Positions 17,862 through 27,551 of a DNA stretch of 64,000 bases are shown piece after piece. The notes below the pieces were generated by a model, which worked only from the letters and a program-made list of their open reading frames with translations, did no database searches and was not told the origin of the DNA. Source of the DNA: Caldifarciminota bacterium (GTDB lineage Bacteria > Hydrothermota > Hydrothermia > UBA1063 > CAJXJZ01); NCBI GenBank assembly GCA_026986775.1, contig JALSNX010000019.1, forward strand, positions 45,225 through 109,224, given 5' to 3'. The position numbers and the translations under genes are program-made. How positions within the stretch are numbered: position 1 is the stretch's first letter; the number at the start of each line of letters is the position of its first letter.

Positions 17862-19539
17862 TCCTCTTTTTATTTGAAAGTAAATCCTGACAGAGCCTTT
17901 TTATTTTCTTATTTCCATAAGACACACAGGCTATCAATATATCAAATGTGTTTGGAAAGTTAAGGTTACCAGCTGTTATGGCAAGTAGTTTTTCTGTTTC
18001 ATGATACTTTTCATCACCAAGAATTACTCTGAAGATGCTTCTTTTGCGTGTAATAATCTGTTTGAGAAGTTCAGTAATCTCAGAGTCATTAAGTGAAATT
18101 GCTGTGTTAAAGAGTATTTCCTTTTCCACAAAACTCAGGTCATCAAGCCCTTTTGAAGTAAGCTTTTCTTTAAGCACCTTCTTCAGTTTGGATGGGTTAT
18201 GCTTCTTAAAGAGTTGATAAGCCAGAAGTCTTACATTCTCATCTTCATCATCAAAAAAGCTCATAGCTGCATTATGTGCCTCTGTGGAATCAAGTTCAAC
18301 CAGGGTCTCCAGCACTCTTCTACGTATTTCACTATCAGGTGAGTCTTTATAGGCTATTACTCTTGAGATAAGGTCTTTAAACTTCAGTCTGGAGAGCACT
18401 GAAAGTGCAGCAATTATGAGTGGCTTATTTTTGGGAGTTATTTCAAGTTTTAAATACTTCTCTATATGTATCGGTTTAAGTCCAGAAATTCTTGAAATGC
18501 CCACAACTATTGCATTTTTGAGCTGATTATCTTTCAGCGTGGCCATCTTTGCAATAAGTGTATTTACGACATCAGGATGCAACATGGAAATATATTCAAC
18601 CACAAATTGAGGCTTTACTTTGTTGTCGGGATTAAGTATATAGTCAATATTCTCTTTCTCTCCAAGTCTCTGGAAAATCTCCTCAATATATGACGATTTT
18701 GTTATGTCCGACACCATATAGTTTTTAACAAACATCTGTAACAACTTTACAACCTTTAGAGCTTTCTCAATTTCACCCTTTGATAGAGAGAGATAAAGAT
18801 ACTCCTCTATTCCATGCAATATTTTCTTGTACCAGTCAACATCCTTTTCAAAATTCAGACAGTACAATAGATAACTAACAGCCTTGCTGAGTTTATCCTC
18901 ATTCCGTTCTTCTTCAAGCTCCTTTACGACATAATCTTCTTCGTCTTTGGTGATTTCTACAACCTCCCTTGCCTGTAATATTATGGGCATCTCCGCTGCT
19001 TCCATCAGGTTATCCTCTTCCTCAATGGGTTCTCCAACAGGCTCAACATCCCTGTGCTCAAACACATCTTCCATGGTCTCAGGCACAACAAAATCCTGGC
19101 TTTTTATATAGTCTTCTGCAAGCTCAAACTGGAAATTTTCCAGATTTTTCTGCCCTAAAAGTGCAATAAAGGCATAGGGGTCCTGCTCTATTAATTCCCT
19201 TCGTGATATGGCTTCAAGAAAATCTTTCAATTCATCAGATGTAACCCCGGGTGAAATGGATACACCACGCAGGCCACCTCTATAAAAGACCCATGCTATA
19301 TTGTCCTCCGACTCTCTCTCGTCATATATAATATTACCTGCAGGGTCAATCAGTCTTTTCTCATCAACAATAAAGGAAATTTCTGGTTTCCATTTAAAAA
19401 GTTCTCTCACCTTTTCCCAGAGTTCCCTTAAAAATATTTTTGGAATTTCATGACCTTCTGGATAAATCTTGAAAGCTTTATAGGCTTTGCCCAGACTTTT
19501 GGTAAATTCTTTTAACTTATCGGTATATACCTTCTCCAT
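17842..19539 (-). CDS. HEAT-repeat protein with HD-GYP-type N-terminal domain
   Basis: Cytoplasmic protein of 565 residues. Residues 1-115 resemble the N-terminus of the downstream HD-GYP protein (the FKIYPEGHE motif, a strand pair around SFIVDEKRL, then a helix near DELKDFLEAI). A Glu-rich low-complexity linker covers about 165-215. The C-terminal half has helical HEAT-type repeats (for example SEIRRRVLETLVELDS and DENVRLLAYQLF near 420-455). Probably a protein-protein scaffold in the cyclase/HD-GYP operon; no enzyme motif is seen. Confidence 0.7.
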   Translation of the reverse strand: MEKVYTDKLKEFTKSLGKAYKAFKIYPEGHEIPKIFLRELWEKVRELFKWKPEISFIVDEKRLIDPAGNIIYDERESEDNIAWVFYRGGLRGVSISPGVTSDELKDFLEAISRRELIEQDPYAFIALLGQKNLENFQFELAEDYIKSQDFVVPETMEDVFEHRDVEPVGEPIEEEDNLMEAAEMPIILQAREVVEITKDEEDYVVKELEEERNEDKLSKAVSYLLYCLNFEKDVDWYKKILHGIEEYLYLSLSKGEIEKALKVVKLLQMFVKNYMVSDITKSSYIEEIFQRLGEKENIDYILNPDNKVKPQFVVEYISMLHPDVVNTLIAKMATLKDNQLKNAIVVGISRISGLKPIHIEKYLKLEITPKNKPLIIAALSVLSRLKFKDLISRVIAYKDSPDSEIRRRVLETLVELDSTEAHNAAMSFFDDEDENVRLLAYQLFKKHNPSKLKKVLKEKLTSKGLDDLSFVEKEILFNTAISLNDSEITELLKQIITRKRSIFRVILGDEKYHETEKLLAITAGNLNFPNTFDILIACVSYGNKKIKRLCQDLLSNKKRSENAGT

Positions 19540-19561
19540 GTTAGTTCATATTTTAAAGACA

Positions 19562-22500
19562 TTATAGCAAAATGTCAATATCTTTATGGCTTTCCTTGAA
19601 CTTTTTAATAAGACCAATGACTGGAACTATATTGTTCGTGTTTGAAATCTCCGCAGCATTGGTGAGGTGGAGAATAAGTCCTTCCCTATCTGCATGGGAT
19701 AGAGCAACCTTTCCATAAAGGAACTCGGAAAGAGCAAGGTCAAAAGGTGACAGGAACAAAAATCCAAGAGTTATACCTTCTTCTATCGCTTCTTTACCTT
19801 TCATGTAGTCTTCTGTTTCAGCAATCACTACACCTTTAAGTATCATGGATATGGAATAGAGTTCCTTATTTTCAAAATTAAAGACCCTTGAGAAAAGGTC
19901 AAAAACATGTTCTCTGGCCTCTTTAAACTTTCCACTTAAAACCATGTATCTCGCTTTTTCCATTAATACTGAAGCTGAAAATATATCTTTGGGTATATTT
20001 TCCAGCTCTTCAAATTCATTTATATAGTCATTTACCCTGTTATACTCTCCCAGTACTGAATGAACGAGGATGGCCCTCTTATAAAATTCCATTCGGGTCT
20101 GCGTATTAACCTTAAAATTCTTAAGAACACTATGCGCTGTATTTAACATGCGTTGAGCTTCGTCATATTTTCCACGATAAAATTCAAGTTCTGCCATTCT
20201 AACGAGCCCTCTCACATAGAGCGTCTTAAGCCCTGCTTCTTCACCAATCTCCTTTGCCCTTGTTGAGAAATTCCTCGCTATGCTAAAGTGCCCGTTATGA
20301 GCGTAAAGATCGGTTAACCTCAGATAGGAGTATGCAAGACCAAGACGGTCATCCATGCTTTTCTGAATTCTGCTACATTGCTGGAGATATGTAAGACTCT
20401 CGTCCTTATCACCTATATAGTAAAATAGTATCTCAGCTATCTTTGACATGGTATATGCAAGCCCTTTCTTTTCTCCAATCTGATGGTATATTTCAAGGGC
20501 TTTTCTCAAAACGGACAGGGCTTCACCGTATTCAGATTCCTTCAAATACGAATCAGCAAGTATATTCATCAGGCCGGCCTGTCCCTCAAGGTCACCTATT
20601 TCTACGAGATATGCCAGCCCGCCCTTTACCACACCTCTTGCGTATTCACTTCTATTTTTAAGTATTTCTACTCTCGCTACCTCTCCAAGAATCCGTCCCA
20701 TTGAATACTTATCGTTTCTTTTTTTCGCTATCTGCAGGGCATCTCTCAGGGTTTTCAAACTTTCTTTGTACTCTCCCATGATTGTGGTAAGGTATGCCTT
20801 TTTAATGGAAAGCTCTATAACCCTGCTCTTATAGCCAAGATTATCAAAAATACTTATTGCCCTCTCCATCAGGTCAAGTGCCTCAGAAACATTACCCTTT
20901 ACCTGATTAATTTCCCCTATCAGATACAGAGCCTCAGCAAGTCCAACCTTATATTGAAGCTCCTCAGCCTGTTTCATTGCATGTTGAGCACGCTTAAAAG
21001 CCTGGTCAACAAAGCCCTTTAAATACAGAACTCGTGCCATTCCACAGGTGGCATCTATAACACCATAGGCATTATCCACCAGCCTCGCATATTCCATGGC
21101 CCTGTCAAACTCTCTCTGAGCAGAATCCCATGAGCCAAGATATTCTGAAACCCTTCCTTTTCCAAGATAAACACGGAAAAGGATGTTATGAGGTACATTC
21201 ACACCCTCTTTCTCAAGCTCCTCTATAACTCTGGTTATGGTTGCATATTTATCAGAGGCACTCTTAAAGAGATGAAGTCTAACGTCTTTTTCAGCAGACT
21301 TCAGCATATAGTTAAGTGCCTTCTGGTAAGCCTTCCCCTCAAGGAGATGATAGGAGATAAGGTCAAAGAACTCATCTATCCGTTCGCCATAAAGTTCCTC
21401 AAGTATGTAGGCGATTCTTGTATGAAGAAACTTTTTCTCTGATTTGAGCAACATGTTATAGGCAACATCCCTGATAAATGCGTGTTTAAATATATAGGAA
21501 TCGGCATCTGTTCTGCTTCTGTAAATAAGACCTTTAGCTTGTAATGTAAAAAGTAAATCCTCAACGTTTTCCTCTTCAAGAAGCTTTTTAAGTACCTCCA
21601 CGTTAAACTCCCGCCCTATAACCGAAGCTTTTTTCACAAGTTCTTTAAGGTCCTGAGGAAGTCTGTCTATCTCCGCAGATATTATGTTCTGAATTGTATG
21701 TGGCAGGTCTTCCTCCTTTATCTCCTTTTTTATTACAAGGCTCCTGCCCTTTATTTCTATATATCCTCTATCAAGAAGGTGCCCCACAAGCTGTTCTATG
21801 AAAAATGGGTTTCCTTCCGCTCTTTTCAGAACAACATTAACAAAATCATCTGGAAGTACTGTAACACCTAATAATTTTGAGGTAAATTCCTTGCTTTCCT
21901 CTATGCTAAATGGTTTCAGGTATATTTCAAGTACATTGTAACTTACCGGAATCTCTGGCAAAAAGCCGCTTCTTGTGATAATAAGCATCAGAACAGGAAG
22001 GTCTTTAATTGCCTCAGCAAGGTATGAAAGAACCTCCGAAGATGATACATCCATCCAGTGAACATCTTCAAAAATCAGTATAACTGGTTTCAACTCTGTA
22101 AGCTGCTTTATCAGATTCCATACTGCATACTTCAACTGCTTGAATTCAGTTGTAGATACCTCACTTACACCCATTATCTCCATAATACATTCTATAGGAT
22201 CCTTATCAAGTCCCAATTGCACAGATTGCTTCTGTATTTTCTGCTTTATTATATCCCTTGTGTCAAACTCCCCTATTTCAAACACCCTCTTGATTATTTC
22301 AATTATTGGCCAGTAAGGTATATGTTTGGTGTGAGGGGCGCTTTTTCCCTCAAAAACAAACACTTCATTCCTATCCACTGTATTTTTGATTTCAAATTTG
22401 AGCCTTGATTTTCCTATGCCGGGCTCTCCAGAAATTATTATAATCTGCCCCTTCTTTTTTTCAAATGCAAAATCTCTTCTTTCTATTATTCTCTCAAGTT

Positions 22501-23212
22501 CCTCCTGTCTCCCAACAAGTGGAACGAGTTTGCCTTTAAGATAGGCATCTCTTCCAAGGCCTGTTTTGTGACTTAACACCTTGAACACCTTTACCGGTTG
22601 CCTGCGGCCCTTAACTGTAACACTACCTATCTCCTGATAATCAAAAAGATAACTTGTAAGGTGATACACACTTTCCGTAACCATAATGTCACCAGGTCCT
22701 GCAAACTCCTGAACACGTTTTGCCACATTTACTGTATCACCTATTACAGAATAAAGTGCTTTTTCCCTGCCACCCACCTGCCCCGTAACCACGAGTCCGG
22801 TATTGATGCCTATGGATAAACTGATTTCTTTCTTAACCCTCTTACTGAATTCTTTGGCTATCCTCTGCATTTCTATTGCAGTGTACACAGCCCTTTCAGG
22901 GTCATTCTCATGCGCCTGAGGGGCGCCAAAGACAACCATAACAGCATCTCCCATATACTTATCAATCGTGCCTTCATACTTGCGAACAGGCTCCTCAAGC
23001 TTTTCAAAAAAGGTATTAATCAGTTTTAAAACCTCTTCAGGGTCAAGTTCTTCACTAAGGGATGTAAATCCAGCAATGTCTGCAAACAGGACTGTAACCA
23101 GCTTTCTCTCACCAAGCGCTCTGTGAGCTCTCTCACGGTCAAGCTTGGCGCCGCAGTATATGCAGAATATAGCATCTTCCGGGTTTTCTCTCCCACAGGC
23201 AGGACACTTCAT
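19562..23212 (-). CDS. Class III adenylate/guanylate cyclase fused to AAA-type ATPase and TPR repeats
   Basis: Large multidomain regulator of 1216 residues from the ATG at 23212. Residues 3-20 are a zinc ribbon (CPAC, CIYC). A class III cyclase domain spans about 35-215 with metal aspartates D45 (LFADIAGFT) and D89 (YMGDAVMVVFG), a lysine K85 of the kind that reads ATP, and VIGDTVNVAKR. A STAND-like ATPase domain follows with Walker A GEPGIGKSRL and VILIFEDVHW, then some 500 residues of TPR-like helices. The start at 23212 rather than 23230 follows from a promoter whose -10 box overlaps the earlier ATG. The family is widespread but poorly understood. Confidence 0.88.
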   Translation of the reverse strand: MKCPACGRENPEDAIFCIYCGAKLDRERAHRALGERKLVTVLFADIAGFTSLSEELDPEEVLKLINTFFEKLEEPVRKYEGTIDKYMGDAVMVVFGAPQAHENDPERAVYTAIEMQRIAKEFSKRVKKEISLSIGINTGLVVTGQVGGREKALYSVIGDTVNVAKRVQEFAGPGDIMVTESVYHLTSYLFDYQEIGSVTVKGRRQPVKVFKVLSHKTGLGRDAYLKGKLVPLVGRQEELERIIERRDFAFEKKKGQIIIISGEPGIGKSRLKFEIKNTVDRNEVFVFEGKSAPHTKHIPYWPIIEIIKRVFEIGEFDTRDIIKQKIQKQSVQLGLDKDPIECIMEIMGVSEVSTTEFKQLKYAVWNLIKQLTELKPVILIFEDVHWMDVSSSEVLSYLAEAIKDLPVLMLIITRSGFLPEIPVSYNVLEIYLKPFSIEESKEFTSKLLGVTVLPDDFVNVVLKRAEGNPFFIEQLVGHLLDRGYIEIKGRSLVIKKEIKEEDLPHTIQNIISAEIDRLPQDLKELVKKASVIGREFNVEVLKKLLEEENVEDLLFTLQAKGLIYRSRTDADSYIFKHAFIRDVAYNMLLKSEKKFLHTRIAYILEELYGERIDEFFDLISYHLLEGKAYQKALNYMLKSAEKDVRLHLFKSASDKYATITRVIEELEKEGVNVPHNILFRVYLGKGRVSEYLGSWDSAQREFDRAMEYARLVDNAYGVIDATCGMARVLYLKGFVDQAFKRAQHAMKQAEELQYKVGLAEALYLIGEINQVKGNVSEALDLMERAISIFDNLGYKSRVIELSIKKAYLTTIMGEYKESLKTLRDALQIAKKRNDKYSMGRILGEVARVEILKNRSEYARGVVKGGLAYLVEIGDLEGQAGLMNILADSYLKESEYGEALSVLRKALEIYHQIGEKKGLAYTMSKIAEILFYYIGDKDESLTYLQQCSRIQKSMDDRLGLAYSYLRLTDLYAHNGHFSIARNFSTRAKEIGEEAGLKTLYVRGLVRMAELEFYRGKYDEAQRMLNTAHSVLKNFKVNTQTRMEFYKRAILVHSVLGEYNRVNDYINEFEELENIPKDIFSASVLMEKARYMVLSGKFKEAREHVFDLFSRVFNFENKELYSISMILKGVVIAETEDYMKGKEAIEEGITLGFLFLSPFDLALSEFLYGKVALSHADREGLILHLTNAAEISNTNNIVPVIGLIKKFKESHKDIDILL

Positions 23213-23218
23213 GTTTTT

Positions 23219-23247
23219 ATTATGATACAAAGGAAAGGGATTGTCAA
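23219..23247 (-). promoter_or_regulatory. Promoter of the cyclase operon, leaderless layout
   Basis: Minus-strand TTGACA (23242-23247), 17-nt spacer, CATAAT (23219-23224), then six bases to the ATG at 23212. The perfect -35 and spacing make this one of the clearest promoters in the window. It reads cyclase, HEAT, HD-GYP and pyrE. Confidence 0.7.
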
Positions 23248-23361
23248 GAGCCTACTCAAAACACCGATAAAAATTATATTCTTATTTGGTTAGCAATGCG
23301 AATTTAGAGAAAATGTGTTGTGAATTTTGACATATTGTTTTGTAATCACGTGCATTTTATG

Positions 23362-23976
23362 TTATAAAAACTCCTGCAAAAAACCGGGTAGTAATTTGAA
23401 GATCTGTCTTTTCAGTTTATACCTTTTGAGCAGGTTATAATCCTTTCCAAGAAGAACAATAGATGCTAATTTAAAAGGTATTACAATTCCTTTTCCGAAC
23501 TTTAAAAGTTCCTTCTTTGCCCAGAGTGACCTGTGCACTTCATAAGTATTACTGTAAACCGCCCCCTGCCTGTGGAAAATTTTGGGTGTTGAAATGAGAA
23601 CATTCCTGTTTTTCTGTAAAAGGTCATTAAGAAGCATCTCACCTTTCTTCTTTTCAAGATGCTCAAGTACATCTATAAGAAGCACAAGGTCATATGACGT
23701 GCTCTGTTTATTGACAAATTCCAGTGCAGAGGTTGTATATATGTTGTTGTAAATATATCTGTGACAGGGCGTAATATACTCATTGAAAGGCTCCACACCA
23801 TCTATCCTGAGTTTAAAATCTTTATAACCTGTGTCCTTACCCCATATCTCCAGATATTCACGAGCCAGAAAACCGTATTTTCCAAATCCAACACCTATAT
23901 CAAGTATTGATCTGGGGCGCAATCTCATTAAAATGTCAATTATTATAGGGATTTGTTCAGGATAACTGCTTGGCAT
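23362..23976 (-). CDS. Class I SAM-dependent methyltransferase
   Basis: Protein of 204 residues with the S-adenosylmethionine-binding motif ILDIGVGFGKYG near residues 20-31 and a later DLVLLIDVLEHLEK (motif II/III region). Such small proteins commonly methylate sugars, lipids or proteins; the target is unknown. It is the last gene of the operon with two radical SAM proteins, starting 8 bp after the B12-type radical SAM stop. The 131 bp between its stop and the next operon's promoter hold no clear gene or terminator. Confidence 0.75.
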   Translation of the reverse strand: MPSSYPEQIPIIIDILMRLRPRSILDIGVGFGKYGFLAREYLEIWGKDTGYKDFKLRIDGVEPFNEYITPCHRYIYNNIYTTSALEFVNKQSTSYDLVLLIDVLEHLEKKKGEMLLNDLLQKNRNVLISTPKIFHRQGAVYSNTYEVHRSLWAKKELLKFGKGIVIPFKLASIVLLGKDYNLLKRYKLKRQIFKLLPGFLQEFL

Positions 23977-23984
23977 ATGCTAAA

Positions 23985-25289
23985 TTATTTCGGAATACTT
24001 TCGTTCAGTCTATTTTTAAGCGATTTAAGATATCTTACCGCATCTTCTCCCATTGAAATTAGTGGAAAAACAGAGCAGTTGGTGAGCAGAAGGTCTTTTA
24101 TGCCATATCTTTTTATGGCCATCTCCCCAAGAGGAGTTTTAGGTATAGGAGAAAACTCACTGAGCATTGTTCTTATACCCATTTGATTTACATGTCTTAA
24201 AGCCTCTTCCACCTCCTTCACAGTCTGGTCCAGAAGTCCCATAAACACATAGGCAGTAATATTGCTCCTTTTGAATCCGGCCTTTATTAGATTTTCTACG
24301 GCCCTATCAAACTCAAACGTATAGACCTTTCCTCCCAATTCCTTCTGTTTTTCATAATTGGAAAATTCAAACCCCAGATATATGGTTTCAAAACCGGCTT
24401 TTTTCATAAGGTACGCTGTATCTTCATCTATAAATCGAGCATGAAGAGCATTTGGTGTATGAAATCTCAGCGAGAGGCCTTTTTTAATAATCATGGATAA
24501 AAATGGGATAAGCACATCCTTTTTTCTGATTAGAAGGGCATCATCATAAAAAACAAAATCCACAACCCCCACCTTTCTCATTTTCACAACATGTTCAAAA
24601 ACCTTTTCTATATCCAGTACTCTGAATCTGGGTTTCAATATATATGACGCACAGTAAGGACATCGGAAAGGACAGCCTTCAGTTAGTCTTATGACAACAT
24701 AGGGTAATTCGGTATAAACGCTCCACTCTGGCAATATGGTACTATCGGTAAAAGGAGCAAGGTCAAATATCTCAGCAAGTCTCTCAAAAGCTTCCCCTTC
24801 TATCACTTCGTCCACACCCATTGATTTTAGAAACTCTGGGCATAAGGTGGCAAGAATACCACCTGTTATAATCTTTACACTGCCTCTAAGCAGCCTGCGT
24901 GCTGTCTTTACGACTTCCTCAACACCAGGATACCAGTATGTCATTCCAGCGTATACAAGCAAAAAGTGGGGCTTAAACTCCGTGAGTTTTCTCTCAAAAT
25001 ACACTGCGGGAATACCAAACCTTTTGTATCTTCTTTTGACAAAACCAAGGATGGGGGGCTTTTGAACCTCTGTGCCCATGAATTTACCTCTTCCGTATAT
25101 ATCCCTGTATTTAAATCCATACGCCCTTACGAGCGGGCTATATCTATCAAGAAAATCAAAAAATTGAACACTGAGACCTTGCTGTTTTTTCAGAAAAGAA
25201 TATACCCGTAAAGCTCCATAAGGCTTTAGCCAGAAGTCATATAAAGCAAAATCGTAAACAGGTGGATTTACTACAAGTATTCTATACAC
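23985..25289 (-). CDS. B12-binding-domain radical SAM protein
   Basis: Radical SAM enzyme of 434 residues. The N-terminal part (about 1-190) has the fold pattern of a cobalamin-binding domain (LVVNPPVYDFALYD, later VKIITGGILATLCPEF). The [4Fe-4S] motif CPFRCPYC, C-x3-C-x2-C, is near residue 205. The following TIM-barrel half has strands such as DFVFYDDALL and ITAYVFMGLLDQT. The substrate is unknown; related enzymes carry out methylations or rearrangements. It overlaps the upstream gene by 8 bp. Confidence 0.82.
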   Translation of the reverse strand: MYRILVVNPPVYDFALYDFWLKPYGALRVYSFLKKQQGLSVQFFDFLDRYSPLVRAYGFKYRDIYGRGKFMGTEVQKPPILGFVKRRYKRFGIPAVYFERKLTEFKPHFLLVYAGMTYWYPGVEEVVKTARRLLRGSVKIITGGILATLCPEFLKSMGVDEVIEGEAFERLAEIFDLAPFTDSTILPEWSVYTELPYVVIRLTEGCPFRCPYCASYILKPRFRVLDIEKVFEHVVKMRKVGVVDFVFYDDALLIRKKDVLIPFLSMIIKKGLSLRFHTPNALHARFIDEDTAYLMKKAGFETIYLGFEFSNYEKQKELGGKVYTFEFDRAVENLIKAGFKRSNITAYVFMGLLDQTVKEVEEALRHVNQMGIRTMLSEFSPIPKTPLGEMAIKRYGIKDLLLTNCSVFPLISMGEDAVRYLKSLKNRLNESIPK

Positions 25290-26211
25290 GATACCTGTAA
25301 AGTTTTCCCTGATATGTCCCTTTTTCTTTCATTATACTTTCAACAAGTCTGGCTATAATATGCTTATCGGAACTCCATAGTGGTGCCACAAGCCTTTCAG
25401 TGGAAGCAAAGCCCTGAACTCTATGTATTACCATATCGGGCCTGAGGTTTTCAAGGAACCGCACAACAAGTCTGGCAAAATCCTCTGGATTTTCATACAC
25501 CTTTATCCTGCCTCTTTTATACAAAATTTCAAGGTCTGTTCCTTTTATAACGTAAAGATGATGAATTTTGACTCCATCCACCCCCATAACAGATAATATC
25601 CTGCCACCATCTATTGCTTCAGGCTCAATTTCGTCAAAGAGTCCAAGAATAATATGAGCCACAACATTCAGGTTTCTCTTTTTTGCCCTTAAAATTGCAT
25701 CAATAGTGTCTGCAACTGTATGAAATCTTCTGGATTTTATGAGACTCCTATAGTTAAAGCTCTGTACCCCTATCTCAAGCATAACAAAATAGTTATTTCT
25801 GATTTCTGCAAGTAAATCAAGCACCTCTTCACCTAACAGGTCTGGCCTTGTTGAAACTGAAATACCAATAATATCTGGATGTGCTGAGAGCCCCTCATGG
25901 TAAATTTTATGTAGTTTATCCACGGATGCATAGGTATTACTGTATGACTGAAAATACACGATGAATTTCTCTGCTTTGTAAGACCTTTTTAATTTCTCTA
26001 TTCCATCTAAAACCTGCTCTTTTATAGAAACATGTGGATTTACATAGGTGGCACGAGAACCTTCTTCATCGCAAAAAATGCACCCTGACCTTGCAAGAGT
26101 ACCATCACGATTGGGACATGTAAATCCTGCATCCACAGCTACCCTGTAAACCCGTGCTCCAAATTTCTCCCTGAAATAGGAGGATGCTTTTCTGTATGGA
26201 AACGACATCAA
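25282..26211 (-). CDS. Radical SAM protein, TIGR01212/YhcC type
   Basis: Radical SAM protein of 309 residues resembling the YhcC (TIGR01212) family. The N-terminus has YREKFGARVYRVAVDAGFTC and then the cluster-binding cysteines in the wide form of the family (CPNRDGTLARSGCIFC, residues about 32-47). An IGVQSFN motif follows near 150. Function is not established for the family. It sits between a small membrane protein gene (4-bp overlap) and the B12-type radical SAM gene (8-bp overlap). Confidence 0.85.
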   Translation of the reverse strand: MMSFPYRKASSYFREKFGARVYRVAVDAGFTCPNRDGTLARSGCIFCDEEGSRATYVNPHVSIKEQVLDGIEKLKRSYKAEKFIVYFQSYSNTYASVDKLHKIYHEGLSAHPDIIGISVSTRPDLLGEEVLDLLAEIRNNYFVMLEIGVQSFNYRSLIKSRRFHTVADTIDAILRAKKRNLNVVAHIILGLFDEIEPEAIDGGRILSVMGVDGVKIHHLYVIKGTDLEILYKRGRIKVYENPEDFARLVVRFLENLRPDMVIHRVQGFASTERLVAPLWSSDKHIIARLVESIMKEKGTYQGKLYRYRV

Positions 26212-26474
26212 AACTCAAGCTTCTTAAGTGGTCTGTCTATGTGATGATAGGTCTCCTCTATTTCTTCCTCTTTATGTTCACTGGCAAACAGTTTGTAAAT
26301 GGGCGTACCGGATTGCTTAACCAGCCACGGTATCACTTTAATTACAAAGATAAAAGCGAGGACTACAGCGATTATCACAAAGAAATACAGGGCAAACGAT
26401 ACGATGGCATCCATTATTGCATTTTCATGCCGTTGCTTGAGAATTTCCTTAACAAATTTTATTGCGTCCTTCAT
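26208..26474 (-). CDS. Small single-pass membrane protein, unknown
   Basis: Protein of 88 residues with one long hydrophobic segment (about 27-52, ending VIPWLVKQ) between charged ends; the C-terminal tail is acidic then basic (EHKEEEIEETYHH). No family recognised. It overlaps both neighbours by 4 bp (ATGA type), which supports it as a real gene. Its place between a secreted-type protein and radical SAM genes gives no clear function. Confidence 0.65.
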   Translation of the reverse strand: MKDAIKFVKEILKQRHENAIMDAIVSFALYFFVIIAVVLAFIFVIKVIPWLVKQSGTPIYKLFASEHKEEEIEETYHHIDRPLKKLEF

Positions 26475-27178
26475 TGTCCCAGTAACTCCAATGCTTCTGG
26501 TAAATTTACATCAAGGTTTCCTATCTGGAGGTCATAATGAACATTGTCCATGATACCCAGATATAACTGTCCTGATTTCACAAACTGACTTTTTTGCAGC
26601 TTTCCCTCCCGGGCAATTATCACCCTTACGCTGTCCTTCGTACTATCTTTTACTCTCAGGAAAAATACATAATTATTCTTGGTCTGAAACAGTGGTGCAA
26701 ATTCAACTGTTTCGGTATTAATACTCATGACATTGCAGGGTTTTATATGGTCATTTGCGCCGAGTCTAAGAAGATATAATCCCTTCCCGGGATAATTCAG
26801 AACAAACTCATTATTGCAACTGTCAGAACTTATATAATCCCATTTGAGATTTTTTTTGAAAATAGCTATAAAAGTTGGTGAATAGGTATACATACCAGCA
26901 AAATAGGGAAATCCTGAAAGTTTAACCCCTTTACCATCAACCTTAAAACTATATGTTTCCTTCTGACCTTCACCACTCTTTCCAAAAAACCACTCTTTAA
27001 GCAGTACAACACGATACCCATCAAAAGAGAGCAGGTTTACAATCATCTGCATATGAGACCTGGTTCCTGTCTGACATATGCCTGTAAGCTCTCTAAAATC
27101 TTCACCTTTTCCAATATTTTTCACTATTGGCTTTAATCCAGTGCCGAAAAATAGTGATAACAAATAAACATACAGCAC
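26471..27178 (-). CDS. Hypothetical exported protein
   Basis: Protein of 235 residues. I start it at the GTG at 27178 because GGAGG (27186-27190) sits seven bases upstream and a promoter lies just before it; the earlier in-frame ATG at 27232 falls inside the promoter. The N-terminus (VYLLSLFFGTGL) is hydrophobic enough for a signal or anchor. The rest is strand-rich with repeated aromatic residues and a late ESVR-like segment (KDSVRVIIAREGKL). Not recognised. First gene of the five-gene radical SAM operon. Confidence 0.6.
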   Translation of the reverse strand: MLYVYLLSLFFGTGLKPIVKNIGKGEDFRELTGICQTGTRSHMQMIVNLLSFDGYRVVLLKEWFFGKSGEGQKETYSFKVDGKGVKLSGFPYFAGMYTYSPTFIAIFKKNLKWDYISSDSCNNEFVLNYPGKGLYLLRLGANDHIKPCNVMSINTETVEFAPLFQTKNNYVFFLRVKDSTKDSVRVIIAREGKLQKSQFVKSGQLYLGIMDNVHYDLQIGNLDVNLPEALELLGQ

Positions 27179-27203
27179 CTTTCTCCCTCCGGTTAACTTA
27201 AGT

Positions 27204-27232
27204 ATTTTATCACACTTAACAGGGAAAAACAA
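27204..27232 (-). promoter_or_regulatory. Promoter of the radical SAM operon
   Basis: Minus-strand TTGTTT (27227-27232), 17-nt spacer, TAAAAT (27204-27209), followed by a short leader containing GGAGG and GTG start 27178. Back to back with the rpmE promoter, whose -35 begins 25 bp away. Confidence 0.55.
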
Positions 27233-27256
27233 ATCATACAGAGCTAACCAATTTTA

Positions 27257-27285
27257 TTTACACTTCAACGGTGTTGCCTTATAAT
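27257..27285 (+). promoter_or_regulatory. Promoter of the rpmE operon
   Basis: TTTACA (27257-27262), 17-nt spacer, TATAAT (27280-27285). The leader is about 34 nt and contains AAGGAGG at 27311-27317, nine bases before the ATG at 27326. A conventional leadered layout, unlike several neighbours. Confidence 0.65.
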
Positions 27286-27325
27286 TTTAAACTAACAGAG
27301 AAAACCATAAAGGAGGAAAAGTAAA

Positions 27326-27550
27326 ATGAAAAAGGGAATACATCCAACTTATTACACAGATGCAGTAATTAAATGCGCATGTGGTAACGAAATTAGAACA
27401 GGTTCCACAAAAAAAGAAATACATGTAGAAATATGTTCAAAATGTCATCCTTTCTATACCGGGGAGCGTAAGGCCCGTTATGGTATGGATCAGAGTGGAA
27501 GAGTTGAAAGGTTTATAAAGAAGTATAACTGGAAAACAGAGGGTGAATAG
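27326..27550 (+). CDS. rpmE: Ribosomal protein bL31
   Basis: Large-subunit ribosomal protein of 74 residues. It has the typical start [10 protein letters not shown], the zinc-binding cysteines CAC near residue 16 and CSKC near 37, and the HPFYTGE motif. This is the Zn-containing (C+) form. It has a strong Shine-Dalgarno and heads a four-gene operon (SPOR lipoprotein, rdgB, gmhB-like). Confidence 0.97.
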   Translation: MKKGIHPTYYTDAVIKCACGNEIRTGSTKKEIHVEICSKCHPFYTGERKARYGMDQSGRVERFIKKYNWKTEGE

Positions 27551-27551
27551 G

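Noticed and set aside
23985..26211. The two radical SAM genes as the missing AmmeMemoRadiSam partner
   Set aside because: One has a B12-binding N-terminus and the other the wide cysteine spacing of TIGR01212; neither looks like the dedicated partner, and they are in another operon.
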